A stretch of 64,000 nucleotides of DNA from Streptomyces sp. YS415 (lineage in GTDB: Bacteria; Actinomycetota; Actinomycetes; Streptomycetales; Streptomycetaceae): contig NZ_JAMJFL010000008.1 of assembly GCF_023544665.1 (NCBI RefSeq), forward strand, positions 217,772 to 281,771, in the 5' to 3' direction. The translations under genes and the position numbers were made by a program. The notes below the pieces were generated by a model. The model worked only from the letters and a program-made list of their open reading frames with translations. It made no database searches and had not been told where the DNA came from. Below, piece by piece: positions 35,546 through 44,540 of the stretch (positions within the stretch are counted from its first letter, which is position 1; the number at the start of each line of letters is the position of its first letter).

Positions 35546-36787
35546 ATGACAGGAACGCCGAGCAAGGCACTCGAAGGCATCCGCGTCCTGGACATGACGC
35601 ACGTCCAGTCCGGGCCCTCCGCGACCCAGCTGCTCGCCTGGCTCGGCGCGGACGTCGTCAAGCTGGAGGCGCCGACCGGTGACATCACGCGCAAGCAGCT
35701 GCGCGACCTTCCCGACGTCGACTCGCTCTACTTCACGATGCTCAACTGCAACAAGCGGAGCATCACCCTCAACACCAAGACCGAGCGCGGCAAGGAACTC
35801 CTCACCGAACTGATCCGGCGCTCCGACGTCATGGTCGAGAACTTCGGTCCGGGCGCGGTCGACCGGATGGGGTTCACCTGGGACCGCATCCAGGAGATCA
35901 ATCCACGGATCGTCTATGCCTCCATCAAGGGGTTCGGCGAGGGCCCGTACACCAACTTCAAGGCGTACGAGGTCGTCGCGCAGGCCATGGGCGGGTCGAT
36001 GTCGACCACCGGCTTCGAGGACGGGCCGCCGCTGGCGACGGGGGCCCAGATCGGGGACTCGGGCACGGGCGTCCACGCGGTGGCCGGGATCCTCGCGGCG
36101 CTGTTCCAGCGCGAGACGACCGGGCGTGGTCAGCGGGTGAACGTGGCCATGCAGCACGCGGTGCTCAACCTCTGCCGGGTGAAGCTGCGCGACCAGCAGC
36201 GCCTGGCCCATGGCCCACTCGCTGAATATCCCAACGACGACTTCGGCACGGAGGTTCCCCGTTCCGGCAACGCCTCCGGCGGCGGCCAGCCGGGCTGGGC
36301 GGTCAAGTGCGCGCCGGGCGGCCCGAACGACTACGTGTACGTCATCGTGCAGCCCGTCGGCTGGCAGCCGATCAGCGAACTCATCGGCCGGCCCGAACTC
36401 GCGGAGGACCCCGAGTGGGCGACGCCGGAATCCCGGCTGCCCAAGCTGAACAAGATGTTCCAGCTGATCGAGGAGTGGTCCTCGACCCTGCCCAAGTGGG
36501 AGGTGCTGGAGCGGCTGAACGCGCACAACATCCCGTGCGGTCCGATCCTGTCCACCAAGGAGATCATCGAGGACGCCTCGCTGGTCGACAACGAGATGGT
36601 CGTCACCGTGCCGCACCCCGAGCGCGGCGAGTTCGTGACCGTCGGCAGCCCGCTGAAGCTGTCCGACTCCCCGGTGGAGGTGACCGGTTCACCGCTGCTC
36701 GGCCAGCACAACGAAGAGGTCTTCATCGGCGAGCTCGGCCTCGGCGACGAGGAGCTGCGCCTGCTCAAGTCGAACGGAGTGATCTGA
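35546..36787 (+). CDS. frc: formyl-CoA:oxalate CoA-transferase (class III)
   Basis: Transfers CoA from formyl-CoA (or succinyl-CoA) to oxalate. Long stretches agree with E. coli/Oxalobacter Frc as I recall it: [76 protein letters not shown] and [11 protein letters not shown]. The catalytic Asp is D171 ([10 protein letters not shown]). The 413-residue length is normal. The ATG at 35546 follows GAGGTGG. It lies between the ThDP enzyme and the acyl-CoA ligase in one operon. With the decarboxylase it forms the CoA-cycling core of oxalate breakdown. Confidence 0.93.
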   Translation: MTGTPSKALEGIRVLDMTHVQSGPSATQLLAWLGADVVKLEAPTGDITRKQLRDLPDVDSLYFTMLNCNKRSITLNTKTERGKELLTELIRRSDVMVENFGPGAVDRMGFTWDRIQEINPRIVYASIKGFGEGPYTNFKAYEVVAQAMGGSMSTTGFEDGPPLATGAQIGDSGTGVHAVAGILAALFQRETTGRGQRVNVAMQHAVLNLCRVKLRDQQRLAHGPLAEYPNDDFGTEVPRSGNASGGGQPGWAVKCAPGGPNDYVYVIVQPVGWQPISELIGRPELAEDPEWATPESRLPKLNKMFQLIEEWSSTLPKWEVLERLNAHNIPCGPILSTKEIIEDASLVDNEMVVTVPHPERGEFVTVGSPLKLSDSPVEVTGSPLLGQHNEEVFIGELGLGDEELRLLKSNGVI

Positions 36788-36791
36788 CGTG

Positions 36792-38936
36792 ATGGCCGAC
36801 GACCGGGCCCTGAGGGTGCGCACGCTCCTCGACTCCGTGCGGGCCGAGGGACGCACCGCGCTGACCGCTCCCGAGGGCAAGGTGATCGCCGACGCGTACG
36901 GGATCGCCGTACCCGGGGAGGAGCTCGCCACCGACGTCGAGGAGGCGGTGGCGTTCGCGGCGCGCTTCGCCGGACCGGTGGTGATGAAGATCGTCTCCCC
37001 GGACATCCTGCACAAGACCGACGCCGGCGGAGTGATCGTCGGCGTCGAGGGCGCCGCCGCCGTACGGGCGGCGTTCCGCACCATCGTCGACAACGCGCGC
37101 GCGTACGACGCGTCCGCGCGCATCGCGGGCGTCCAGATACAGGAACTCCTCCCCAAGGGACTGGAGGTCATCGTCGGCGCGGTGACGGATCCGACGTTCG
37201 GGAAGGTCGTCGCCTTCGGGCTCGGCGGGGTGCTGGTCGAGGTCCTCAAGGACGTCACCTTCCGGCTCGCGCCCCTCGACGCGGACGAGGCGCTGTCGAT
37301 GCTGGACTCGATCCGGGCGGCGGAAATCCTGCGCGGGGTGCGCGGCCAGGCGGCCGTGGACCGGTGGGCGCTGGCGGAGCAGATCCGCCGGGTGTCCCAA
37401 CTGGTCGCCGACTTCCCCGAGATCGCCGAGGTGGACCTCAACCCGGTGATCGCCACCCCGGACAGCGCGGTCGCCGCCGACATCCGGGTGATCCTCGCGG
37501 AGAACCAGCCGCCGCCGCGCCGCACGTACACGCGCGAGGAGATCCTCACCTCGATGCGGAGGCTGATGCAGCCCTCCTCGGTCGCCGTGATCGGCGCCTC
37601 CAACGAACCGGGCAAGATCGGCAACTCGGTGATGCGCAACCTCGTCGACGGCGGCTTCGCCGGGGAGATCCATCCGGTGAACCCCAAGGCCGATGACATT
37701 CTGGGCCGCAAGGCGTACAAGAGTGTCACGGACGTTGTCGGTGAGGTGGATGTGGCGGTCTTCGCGATCCCCGCCAAGTTCGTGGCCTCGGCCCTGGAGG
37801 AGGTGGGACGCAAGAAGATCCCCAACGCCGTGCTGATCCCCTCCGGGTTCGCCGAGACCGGGGAACACGAGCTCCAGGCCGAGATCGTGGCCATCGCCGA
37901 ACGGCACGGCATCCGGCTGCTCGGACCGAACATCTACGGCTACTACTCGACGTGGCACGACCTGTGCGCCACCTTCTGCACGCCCTACGACGTCAAGGGC
38001 GGGGTGGCGCTGACGTCCCAGTCCGGCGGCATCGGCATGGCCATCCTGGGCTTCGCCCGCACCACGAAGACGGGCGTGTCGGCGATCGTCGGTCTCGGCA
38101 ACAAGTCCGACCTGGACGAGGACGACCTGCTGACCTGGTTCGGGGAGGACCCGCACACCGAGTGCATCGCCATGCACCTGGAGGACCTCAAGGACGGCCG
38201 GGCCTTCGTGGAGGCCGCTCGGGCGACCGTGCCGAAGAAGCCTGTCGTGGTGCTCAAGGCCGGCCGGACCGCCGCCGGAGCCAGGGCGGCCGGGTCGCAC
38301 ACCGGGGCGCTCGCGGGCGACGACGCCGTCTACGACGACATCCTGCGGCAGGCCGGGGTCATCCGGGCGCCCGGTCTGAACGACATGCTGGAGTACGCGC
38401 GCGCGTTGCCGGTGCTGCCCGCCCCCCAGGGCGACAACATCGTGATCATCACCGGGGCCGGCGGCAGCGGGGTGCTGCTGTCCGACGCGGTCACCGACAA
38501 CGGCCTGACCCTGATGGACATCCCGCCCGACCTGGACGAGGCGTTCCGGACGTTCATCCCGCCCTTCGGGGCCGCGGGCAACCCGGTCGACATCACCGGG
38601 GGCGAGCCGCCGTCGACGTACGAGGCGACGATCCGGCTCGGTCTGGAGGATCCGCGCATCCACGCGCTGGTCCTCGGCTACTGGCACACCATCGTCACGC
38701 CCCCCATGGTCTTCGCCGAGCTCACCGCGCGCGTGGTGGCCGAGTTCCGCGCGCGCGGGATCGAGAAGCCGGTGGTGGCGTCGCTCGCGGGGGACGTCGA
38801 GGTCGAGGAGGCCTGCCAGTACCTGTACGAGCGAGGGGTCGTGGCGTACCCGTACACCACCGAGCAGCCGGTGGCCGTGCTCGGCGCGAAGTACCGGTGG
38901 GCGCGGGCGGCGGGGCTCCTGGGAGGCGGCTCATGA
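36792..38936 (+). CDS. ADP-forming acyl-CoA synthetase (acetate-CoA ligase family), fused subunits
   Basis: A 714-residue fusion with permuted order: ATP-grasp beta-type domain first (residues ~10-235; VVMKIVSPDILHKTDAGGVIVG, VEVLKDVTFRLAPL, EVDLNPVIA), then CoA-binding and ligase alpha-type domains (SSVAVIGASNEPGKIGNSVM, GPNIYGYYSTWHDLCATFC, SQSGGIGMAILGFA, AGSHTGALAGDDA with the phospho-His). It couples CoA-thioester hydrolysis to ATP or makes thioesters at ATP cost. Directly behind frc (4 bases), it could activate oxalate or recover energy from formyl-CoA. The substrate is not readable. An alternative GTG start lies one codon upstream at 36789. Confidence 0.85.
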   Translation: MADDRALRVRTLLDSVRAEGRTALTAPEGKVIADAYGIAVPGEELATDVEEAVAFAARFAGPVVMKIVSPDILHKTDAGGVIVGVEGAAAVRAAFRTIVDNARAYDASARIAGVQIQELLPKGLEVIVGAVTDPTFGKVVAFGLGGVLVEVLKDVTFRLAPLDADEALSMLDSIRAAEILRGVRGQAAVDRWALAEQIRRVSQLVADFPEIAEVDLNPVIATPDSAVAADIRVILAENQPPPRRTYTREEILTSMRRLMQPSSVAVIGASNEPGKIGNSVMRNLVDGGFAGEIHPVNPKADDILGRKAYKSVTDVVGEVDVAVFAIPAKFVASALEEVGRKKIPNAVLIPSGFAETGEHELQAEIVAIAERHGIRLLGPNIYGYYSTWHDLCATFCTPYDVKGGVALTSQSGGIGMAILGFARTTKTGVSAIVGLGNKSDLDEDDLLTWFGEDPHTECIAMHLEDLKDGRAFVEAARATVPKKPVVVLKAGRTAAGARAAGSHTGALAGDDAVYDDILRQAGVIRAPGLNDMLEYARALPVLPAPQGDNIVIITGAGGSGVLLSDAVTDNGLTLMDIPPDLDEAFRTFIPPFGAAGNPVDITGGEPPSTYEATIRLGLEDPRIHALVLGYWHTIVTPPMVFAELTARVVAEFRARGIEKPVVASLAGDVEVEEACQYLYERGVVAYPYTTEQPVAVLGAKYRWARAAGLLGGGS

Positions 38937-38952
38937 GGTGAGGGGGCACGGG

Positions 38953-38979
38953 GCCGGCCGACGGTGCGCGTCGGCCGGC
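38953..38979 (+). terminator. hairpin between acyl-CoA ligase and OFA transporter genes
   Basis: Perfect 10-bp arms GCCGGCCGAC / GTCGGCCGGC with a seven-base loop, 16 bases after the ligase stop. No T-run follows. It could attenuate read-through into the transporter gene or end the oxalate transcript. Confidence 0.5.
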
Positions 38980-39058
38980 TCCAGGACCCGTGCGCGCACG
39001 AAAGGCATTGGACAGGGGGCGCTGGCCAGAACTTTCGACGCAAGGGGTGCAACGAGCC

Positions 39059-40444
39059 GTGACAACCACCGACGTTCCTCAGGTCGCCGCGTACCGGGAG
39101 GTGACCGACAAGAACGGACGCGTCTACCGGGTGGGCGAGTCCGACATCGACATCATGGGGCGCAAGCGCAAGTGGATGGTGATCCTGCCGTGGATCGGCA
39201 TGATGGGCATCTCCTCCGCGGAGTACGCGTTCGCGTCCGCCGAGGACACACTGCACACCGCGCACCAGTGGAACAGCATGCACATCTTCTGGATGATGAC
39301 CGTCTGGGTCTTCTTCCAGGCCGCGGTGGCCTTCCCCGCGGGCAAGCTGCGTGAGAGCGGCAGACTCCCGGCCCGCTGGGCGATGCTGCTCGGCGCGACG
39401 GGCACCCTGCTGGGCTATCTGTCGCTGGCCTTCGCGCCGCATGTCGTCTTCGCGTACATCGGCTTCAGCATGTTCAGCGGCATGGGCGCGGGCATGGTGT
39501 ACGCCACCTGCGTCAACATGGTCGGCAAGTGGTATCCGGAGCGCAAGGGCGGCAAGACCGGCTTCGTCAACGGCGGTTTCGCCTACGGCTCGGTGCCCTT
39601 CGTCTTCCTCTTCAACGGTTACATGGACCTGACCAACTTCCGCTGGGTCCTGGTCTCGGTGGGTCTCCTCCTGGCCGGAATGGTCGGGGTCGCCGGGTAC
39701 TTCTTCAAGGACCCGCCGAAGAACTGGTGGCCCGCCGCCATCGACCCGCTCAACCCGCCGAAGGACCCCCGCGCGGCCCGCTCGATGCGCATGAACCCGC
39801 CGGCGGTGCACCAGTACACACCCCGGGAGGCATGGAAGACCGGCCGGGTGGCCCTGATGTGGATCTGCCTGGCCTGCACGTCCGGCGTGAACATCTTCGG
39901 CATCGCCTTCCAGGTGGACATCGGCGAGGAGGCGGGGTTCGCGGGCGGCATCGTGGCCACGGCCATGTCCCTGAAGGCGATCGTCAACGGCACCGGCCGC
40001 GGCGTCATCGGCTGGCTCTCCGACCTCTACGGCCGCAAGCGCTGCCTGCTGGTGGTCTGCGTGATCCTGGGACTGTCCCAGTACGGCATCCTCTGGTCGG
40101 CCGAGATGAAGAACCTTCCGCTGTTCCTGATCTTCTCGTCCATCTCCGGGTTCGGCGGCGGCGCCATCTTCCCGATGTTCGCCGCGCTCACCGCCGACTA
40201 CTTCGGCGAGAACAACAACGCGTCCAACTACGGCATGGTCTACAGCGCCAAGCTCGTCTCCGGCCTGGGAGCGGGCATGGGTGCCGTGGTCGTCGGCGCC
40301 TGGGGGCACTCCGGTGCCTTCGTCCTGGCCGGTTCCATCTCGTTGTTCGCCGGCTTCATGGCCCTGTTCCTGTCACCGCCGGGCCGCGAAAAGGACAAGC
40401 GCATCGTGCCCAATCCACAGCCGCTCGGCGACGAGACGGCGTGA
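39059..40444 (+). CDS. OFA-family MFS transporter (oxalate/formate antiporter type)
   Basis: A 461-residue major facilitator with 12 helices. Family features include the cytosolic N-terminus with the Asp/Arg-rich GRVYRVGESDIDIMGRKRKWM, helix 1 MVILPWIGMMGISSAEYAFA, MGAGMVYATCVNMVGKWYPERKGGKTGFVNGGFAYG (the OFA K-W-Y-P-E-R-K-G motif) and GRGVIGWLSDLYGRKR. It is the last gene of the oxalate block, so oxalate uptake with formate export is the likely role. The GTG at 39059 is preceded by AAGGGG at a longish spacing; an upstream frame from 38990 exists but has no ribosome site. Unlike the second OFA gene at 55826 it has no small-subunit gene behind it. Confidence 0.83.
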   Translation: MTTTDVPQVAAYREVTDKNGRVYRVGESDIDIMGRKRKWMVILPWIGMMGISSAEYAFASAEDTLHTAHQWNSMHIFWMMTVWVFFQAAVAFPAGKLRESGRLPARWAMLLGATGTLLGYLSLAFAPHVVFAYIGFSMFSGMGAGMVYATCVNMVGKWYPERKGGKTGFVNGGFAYGSVPFVFLFNGYMDLTNFRWVLVSVGLLLAGMVGVAGYFFKDPPKNWWPAAIDPLNPPKDPRAARSMRMNPPAVHQYTPREAWKTGRVALMWICLACTSGVNIFGIAFQVDIGEEAGFAGGIVATAMSLKAIVNGTGRGVIGWLSDLYGRKRCLLVVCVILGLSQYGILWSAEMKNLPLFLIFSSISGFGGGAIFPMFAALTADYFGENNNASNYGMVYSAKLVSGLGAGMGAVVVGAWGHSGAFVLAGSISLFAGFMALFLSPPGREKDKRIVPNPQPLGDETA

Positions 40445-40462
40445 CATGACGGCAGGTCCTCC

Positions 40463-40499
40463 TGAGGAGGCCCTCCCCGCGACGGGGAGGGCCTCCTCA
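40463..40499. terminator. bidirectional terminator between convergent genes
   Basis: A 16-bp perfect stem (TGAGGAGGCCCTCCCC at 40463-40478 and its complement at 40484-40499) with a five-base loop GCGAC, midway between the stops of the OFA transporter (40444) and the isomerase-like gene (40516). Confidence 0.85.
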
Positions 40500-40515
40500 C
40501 GTGCGGGTACGGCCG

Positions 40516-41559
40516 TCAGCAGTCCTCGCGCAGCGAGTGCAGATGCTCGCTGGACCGCTGGGCGAAGGTGAAGGACTCGGCCGGGTTGTCGTGCTCGGCC
40601 TGCCAGTGGTGGGCGAGCCGCTCGCCGCGCAGCCGGGTCACCCCGGAGATGAACCGCTGGTAGTCGATGTCTCCGTCGCCGACGTCGACCATGCGGTAGC
40701 CGTAGGTGTTCGCCGGGTCGCTGACACCGTCCTTCACATGGAACAGCGGGTAGCGGTGCGGCTGCCTGAGGACGTAGTCGAGCGGGTCGAAGGGCGCGGG
40801 CGTGCCGTCGGGCCGCTTGGAGAAGCGGAACTGGCCCGAGTAGGCCCAGTAGATGTCCATCTCCAGGTACACGAGATCCGGGTCGGTCTCGGCGAGCAGC
40901 ACGTCGTAGAGGCGGACCTTGGGGTTGTCGGTGGCGAAGGAGAACTCCTCGGAGTGGTTGTGCTGGTAGAACTTCATGCCGCGCGCCCTGGCCGCCGCGC
41001 CGTAGGTGTTGAACTCGTCGGCGGCGCGCTTCCAGGCGTCGACGGTCGAGCCGTAGCGGAACGGGTTCGAGGCGGTGCCGATGTGCTTGAGGCCGAGGGC
41101 CTGGGCATCGTCGAGGACCTTGGTGAGGTTCTGGGCGAAGGTGTAGGCGTTCGGGTCGTCGGAGTAGTAGCCGACGTGGCTGCCGATCGGCTTCAGGCCG
41201 TGGTTCCTGGCCAGGCGCTTGAGCTGGGCGAGGGTGATCGGGCCCGCCGAGCCCTGGCCGTAGCCGGCGAACTCGACCTCGTCGTAGCCGTACTTCTCCA
41301 GTTCGGCGAAGACGGGGGCGAAGCCGAGGGTGGAGACCTTGTCGCGCAGGCTGTAGAGCTGGATGCCGAGCCGTCCGGGCGGCAGAACGGGACGGCCTCG
41401 GCCCGCCGCGGAGGGAGCGGCGCCGGGGGCGGCGGCCGTGGCGGGGGTCGCCGCGGCGCCCAGCAGGGCGGCTGCGCCCGCGCCCGCGGCGACGCCGAGC
41501 ATGCCGCGTCTGCTGAGGCGGTGGGTGAGTTCGGGATCGGTCCGGTAGGTGCGGCTCAT
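40516..41559 (-). CDS. exported sugar phosphate isomerase/epimerase-like TIM-barrel protein
   Basis: A 347-residue xylose-isomerase-like TIM barrel. The N-terminus is a Tat signal (RLSRRGMLGVAAGAGAAALLG, then ATPATA as likely cleavage region), so it works outside the membrane. Barrel motifs are LGIQLYSLRDK, GYDEVEFAGYG, SHVGYYSD, YQHNHSEEF (His/Glu), YLEMDIYWAY and FHVKDG. Metal ligands Glu, Asp, His and Glu of the family are present. AAGGAG precedes the ATG. It lies 81 bases downstream of the phosphatase gene and in the same direction. Substrate unknown; relatives act on 3-keto-sugars, inositols or sugar acids. Confidence 0.82.
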   Translation of the reverse strand: MSRTYRTDPELTHRLSRRGMLGVAAGAGAAALLGAAATPATAAAPGAAPSAAGRGRPVLPPGRLGIQLYSLRDKVSTLGFAPVFAELEKYGYDEVEFAGYGQGSAGPITLAQLKRLARNHGLKPIGSHVGYYSDDPNAYTFAQNLTKVLDDAQALGLKHIGTASNPFRYGSTVDAWKRAADEFNTYGAAARARGMKFYQHNHSEEFSFATDNPKVRLYDVLLAETDPDLVYLEMDIYWAYSGQFRFSKRPDGTPAPFDPLDYVLRQPHRYPLFHVKDGVSDPANTYGYRMVDVGDGDIDYQRFISGVTRLRGERLAHHWQAEHDNPAESFTFAQRSSEHLHSLREDC

Positions 41560-41640
41560 GCGGGAACTCCTTGTGATCACAGGCCGTTGTCAGTGGTGAG
41601 TGCTTCACTTGGGACCAGTCGGACCTCAGGGGTTCATCCC

Positions 41641-43050
41641 TCAGGACAGATCGGCGAGTTGGAGCAGCAGTGACTTCACATCGGTGGCCGCGAGGCGGTC
41701 GCCGACAGCTCGGGGGGTGGAGCAGATGAGGAGCGGACCGTCGTCGTCGCTCGCCGGAAGGCGGCCGTGGCTGCCGCGAATAGGTGAGGGATCCAGCGGC
41801 ACGACCGCCATGCGGTAGCGCATGCCGAGTTTCTTGCGTGCCAGCGCGGTCGCCGCCTTGACCTTGACGTAGGGGTCGAGCGGGTCCATGAACAGTTCGA
41901 CCGGGTCGTAGCCGGGTTTGCGGTGGATCTCGACCAGTCGCGCGAAGTCGGGCGCGCGGGCGTCGTCGAGCCAGTAGTAGTACGTGAACCAGGCGTCCGG
42001 CTCCGCGACGGCGACGAGTTCGCCGGAGCGCGGATGGTCGAGATGGTGCGCCTTCTTGCCCTCGTCGTCGAGGAGTTGACCGAGTCCGGGCAGTCCGTCC
42101 AGCGCTGCACGGGTCGCGTCGATGTCTTCCGGGCGGCGCACGTAGACGTGGGCGATCTGGTGGTCGGCGACGGCGAAGGCGCGGGAGGCCATCGGGTCGA
42201 GGTACTCCATGCCGTCCTGGGTGTGGACTTCGAGGAGTCCGGCCCGGCGCAGGGCGCGGTTGATGTCGACGGGGCGGCTGACGCGGGTGATGCCGTACTC
42301 GGACAGGGCGACGACGGTACGGCCCTCCGCGCGGGCGTCGTCCAGGAGCGGGGCCAGGGCGGTGTCCAGGTCGGTGGCCGCTTGCAGGGAGCGCGGGTCG
42401 TCGGGGCCGAAGCGCTGCAGGTCGTAATCGAGATGAGGGAGGTAGCAGAGCGTCAGGTCCGGGTGCCGGGTGCGGATGATGTGGCGGGTGGCGTCGATGA
42501 TCCACTGGCTGGACACGAGGTCGGCGCCGGGCCCCCAGAAGTGGAAGAGCGGGAAGGTGCCGAGTGCGTCGGTGAGTTCGTCGTGCAGGGCGGCCGGGCG
42601 GGTGTAGCAGTCGGGTTCCTTGCGGCCGTCGGCGTAGTAGACCGGGCGGGGGGTGACGGTGAAGTCGGTGTCGGCGCCCATCGCGTACCACCAGCAGATG
42701 TTGGCGACGGTGTAGCCGGGGTGGGCGCGGCGGGCGGCGTCCCAGAGTTTGTCGCCGGCGACCAGGCCGTTGTGCTGGCGCCACAGCAGGACGTCGCCGA
42801 GTTCGCGGAAGTACCAGCCGTTGCCGACGATCCCGTGCTCGGAAGGGTGGGCGCCGGTGAGGAAGGTGGACTGGGCGGCGCAGGTGACGGCCGGCAGGAC
42901 TGTGCCGAGCGCGGCGCGGGAGCCGGACCGGGCGAGTCGCTTGAGGTGGGGCATGTGGTCGAGGAGACGGGGGGTGAGGCCGACGACGTCGAGGACGAGG
43001 AGCGGGGTGGGGCCGGTGCCCGGCGCGGTCCGTGGGGTGCTCGTGCTCAC
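41641..43050 (-). CDS. alkaline phosphatase superfamily protein (NPP-like), ebo-locus phosphodiesterase
   Basis: A 469-residue nucleotide pyrophosphatase/phosphodiesterase-like hydrolase without a signal peptide. The nucleophile region is LPAVTCAAQSTFLTGAHPSEHGIVGNGWYF (Thr nucleophile, P-x-x-H-G motif), and metal ligands appear in LDVVGLTP (Asp), YLPHLDYDLQRFG (Asp/His), ALSEYGITRV and DHQIAHVYV. Its GTG/ATG end overlaps the eboE stop by four bases, so it is translationally coupled to eboE. Ebo loci commonly carry such a hydrolase. Probable role: release or processing of the phosphorylated metabolite that the Ebo proteins carry to the membrane. Confidence 0.83.
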   Translation of the reverse strand: MSTSTPRTAPGTGPTPLLVLDVVGLTPRLLDHMPHLKRLARSGSRAALGTVLPAVTCAAQSTFLTGAHPSEHGIVGNGWYFRELGDVLLWRQHNGLVAGDKLWDAARRAHPGYTVANICWWYAMGADTDFTVTPRPVYYADGRKEPDCYTRPAALHDELTDALGTFPLFHFWGPGADLVSSQWIIDATRHIIRTRHPDLTLCYLPHLDYDLQRFGPDDPRSLQAATDLDTALAPLLDDARAEGRTVVALSEYGITRVSRPVDINRALRRAGLLEVHTQDGMEYLDPMASRAFAVADHQIAHVYVRRPEDIDATRAALDGLPGLGQLLDDEGKKAHHLDHPRSGELVAVAEPDAWFTYYYWLDDARAPDFARLVEIHRKPGYDPVELFMDPLDPYVKVKAATALARKKLGMRYRMAVVPLDPSPIRGSHGRLPASDDDGPLLICSTPRAVGDRLAATDVKSLLLQLADLS

Positions 43051-44204
43051 GGGAGCTCCTTCAGGCCGAGGTCGGTGAGCAGGTCGCGGGCCAGGGTGAG
43101 TTCGGCGGCGATGCCGTCGGCGAGCTGGGCCCGGGTGGCGGGGCGCAGGGCGGGCGGGAGTGCCTGCCAGGTATAGGTCTCGACCTCCAGATGGCGGGCG
43201 AGCGGGTGCGGGCCGCCGACCAGCCGGGCGAGGGCGGCCTTCAGGACGGGGAGCGTGGAGGTGAGGGGCGCGGCGGGGGCCGCGTGCAGCGGAACGTGGA
43301 AGTGGGCACGCCAGGGCGCCCCGTAGGGGATCGCCCGGCCGCCGAGGGCCTCGCCGAGGTCGTCGGTGCCGCGCAGGCCGGCGGCGGTGCGGGTGCGGGT
43401 CTGGTGCAGGAAGCGCGGCTCGTCGAAGGCGGCGAGGGCGTCGCGCACTTCGGGGAGGTGGGGGTGCTCGGCGTGCAGGGCTGCGGAGAGCTGGGATTTC
43501 ACGACAGGGACCCCGGACGCGACGAGGGCGTCCAGGGCGGTGTGCGGATCTTCGAAGGAGGTGGCGAGGTGGCAGGTGTCGACGCAGATGCCGATACGGG
43601 GGTGGCCGATCGCGGTGAGCGGGGCGATCGCGTCGCCGGTGGTCTCGATGACGCAGCCGGGCTCCGGTTCCAGGCCGATGCGGAGGGAACGGCCGGTGAG
43701 TTCCTCCAGCGCGTCGAGCCGTTCGCCGAGCCTGCGCAGCGCGGTGGGGGCCGGGCCGGTGGACCGGGTGCGCCAGGCGAGCGGGAGGGTGGAGATGCTG
43801 CCCTCGTCGACGTCGTCGGGGAGCAGCCGGGCCAGGACGCGGGCGAGGGCGGTGGTGTGGTCGAGGCGCTCGGGCTCGGTCCAGTCCGGCCGGTAGACGC
43901 GGTACTTGACCTCTCCGGCGCCGAAGCCCTCATAGGGGAAGCCGTTGAGGGTGACGACCTCAAGGCCGCGGCGGTCCAGCTCGCAGCGCAGGCCGCGCAG
44001 CGCGGACGGGTCGGTGACCAGGGCGTGGGCGGCGTCGCGGGCGAGCCACAGGCCGATGCCGAGGCGGTCGCGGCCGAGCCGGCGGCGGACGGGTTCGCAG
44101 TGATCGCGGAGCTGGGCGAGGACGCCGTCGAGGGTCTCGGCGGGGTGGACGTTGGTGCAGTAGGCGAGGTGGACGGTGGAGCCGTCGGGGTGGCGGAAGC
44201 GCAT
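43047..44204 (-). CDS. eboE: metabolite traffic protein EboE (TIM barrel)
   Basis: A 385-residue TIM-barrel protein of the Ebo system, which in cyanobacteria and Pseudomonas moves secondary metabolite precursors toward the periplasm. Characteristic segments: STVHLAYCTNVHPAETLDGVL, LEVVTLNGFPYEGFGAGEVKY, SISTLPLAWR, LEPEPGCVIETTGDAI, GICVDTCHLATSFED, VKSQLSAALHAEHP and ETYTWQALPP. The ATG at 44204 lies two bases behind the stop of the eboB remnant, and its stop overlaps the phosphatase start. Translation was evidently coupled to eboB, of which only a stub remains; eboE itself is intact. Confidence 0.85.
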   Translation of the reverse strand: MRFRHPDGSTVHLAYCTNVHPAETLDGVLAQLRDHCEPVRRRLGRDRLGIGLWLARDAAHALVTDPSALRGLRCELDRRGLEVVTLNGFPYEGFGAGEVKYRVYRPDWTEPERLDHTTALARVLARLLPDDVDEGSISTLPLAWRTRSTGPAPTALRRLGERLDALEELTGRSLRIGLEPEPGCVIETTGDAIAPLTAIGHPRIGICVDTCHLATSFEDPHTALDALVASGVPVVKSQLSAALHAEHPHLPEVRDALAAFDEPRFLHQTRTRTAAGLRGTDDLGEALGGRAIPYGAPWRAHFHVPLHAAPAAPLTSTLPVLKAALARLVGGPHPLARHLEVETYTWQALPPALRPATRAQLADGIAAELTLARDLLTDLGLKELP

Positions 44205-44207
44205 CGC

Positions 44208-44318
44208 TCACTCCCCGCCGCGCAGGATGGAGTTGCCCTCGTGGCCCGCGGTGTGCATGGCCTCGTAGTCGTAGGTGGTCCTGGACGTCATATGGATGTG
44301 GGGGCCGAAGATGCGCAT
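44208..44318 (-). pseudogene. eboB: eboB (TatD-like hydrolase) reduced in frame to its two ends
   Basis: A 36-codon open frame with an intact start and stop. Its first 25 residues (MRIFGPHIHMTSRTTYDYEA, then MHTAG) are the N-terminus of the EboB/TatD-type metal hydrolase, including the first metal-binding HIH, and its last 11 (HEGNSILRGGE) are the conserved C-terminus of the same protein. About 250 residues are missing between them, and the junction is in frame. The stop is two bases from the eboE ATG, and the start overlaps the stop of an upstream remnant (TGATG). The stub cannot be an enzyme; it may still couple translation to eboE. The full-length comparison is from memory of the family. 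Confidence 0.75.
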
Positions 44319-44540
44319 CAGGACTCCTTGCCGTGGGGGTGGGCCGAGCCGTGCGGTGAGGGGGTGGAGTCGGACTCGGTCAGGGCCAGGACGCGGGTGC
44401 TCCCTTCGGGGGTGGCGGAGGGATCGCCGGGGTGGGGGGACTCGGTGGGTGCCGGGGCGGCGTGGGGGAGGAACGGAAGGGAGACATCGGTGCCGTGGGG
44501 TGGGCGGGCGTGGGAGTGGCAGGGGGGTGTTCCATGACGG
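44319..44540 (-). other. remnant region where eboA/eboC are expected
   Basis: These 222 bases lie between the inositol-phosphate synthase-like gene and the eboB stub, where Streptomyces ebo loci usually carry eboC (UbiA prenyltransferase) and eboA. An ATG at 44535 starts six bases after the synthase stop but its frame ends after 51 codons. A second frame ends ALTESDSTPSPHGSAHPHG-KES with a TGA overlapping the eboB ATG, as a C-terminus of a coupled upstream gene would. I read this as a start fused out of frame to a foreign end by deletion. No domain is recognisable, so the assignment to eboA/eboC is inference. Confidence 0.45.

Noticed and set aside
38953..38979. Possible riboswitch before the OFA transporter
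   Set aside because: Only one simple GC-rich stem is visible, with no conserved aptamer sequence; better read as terminator or attenuator.
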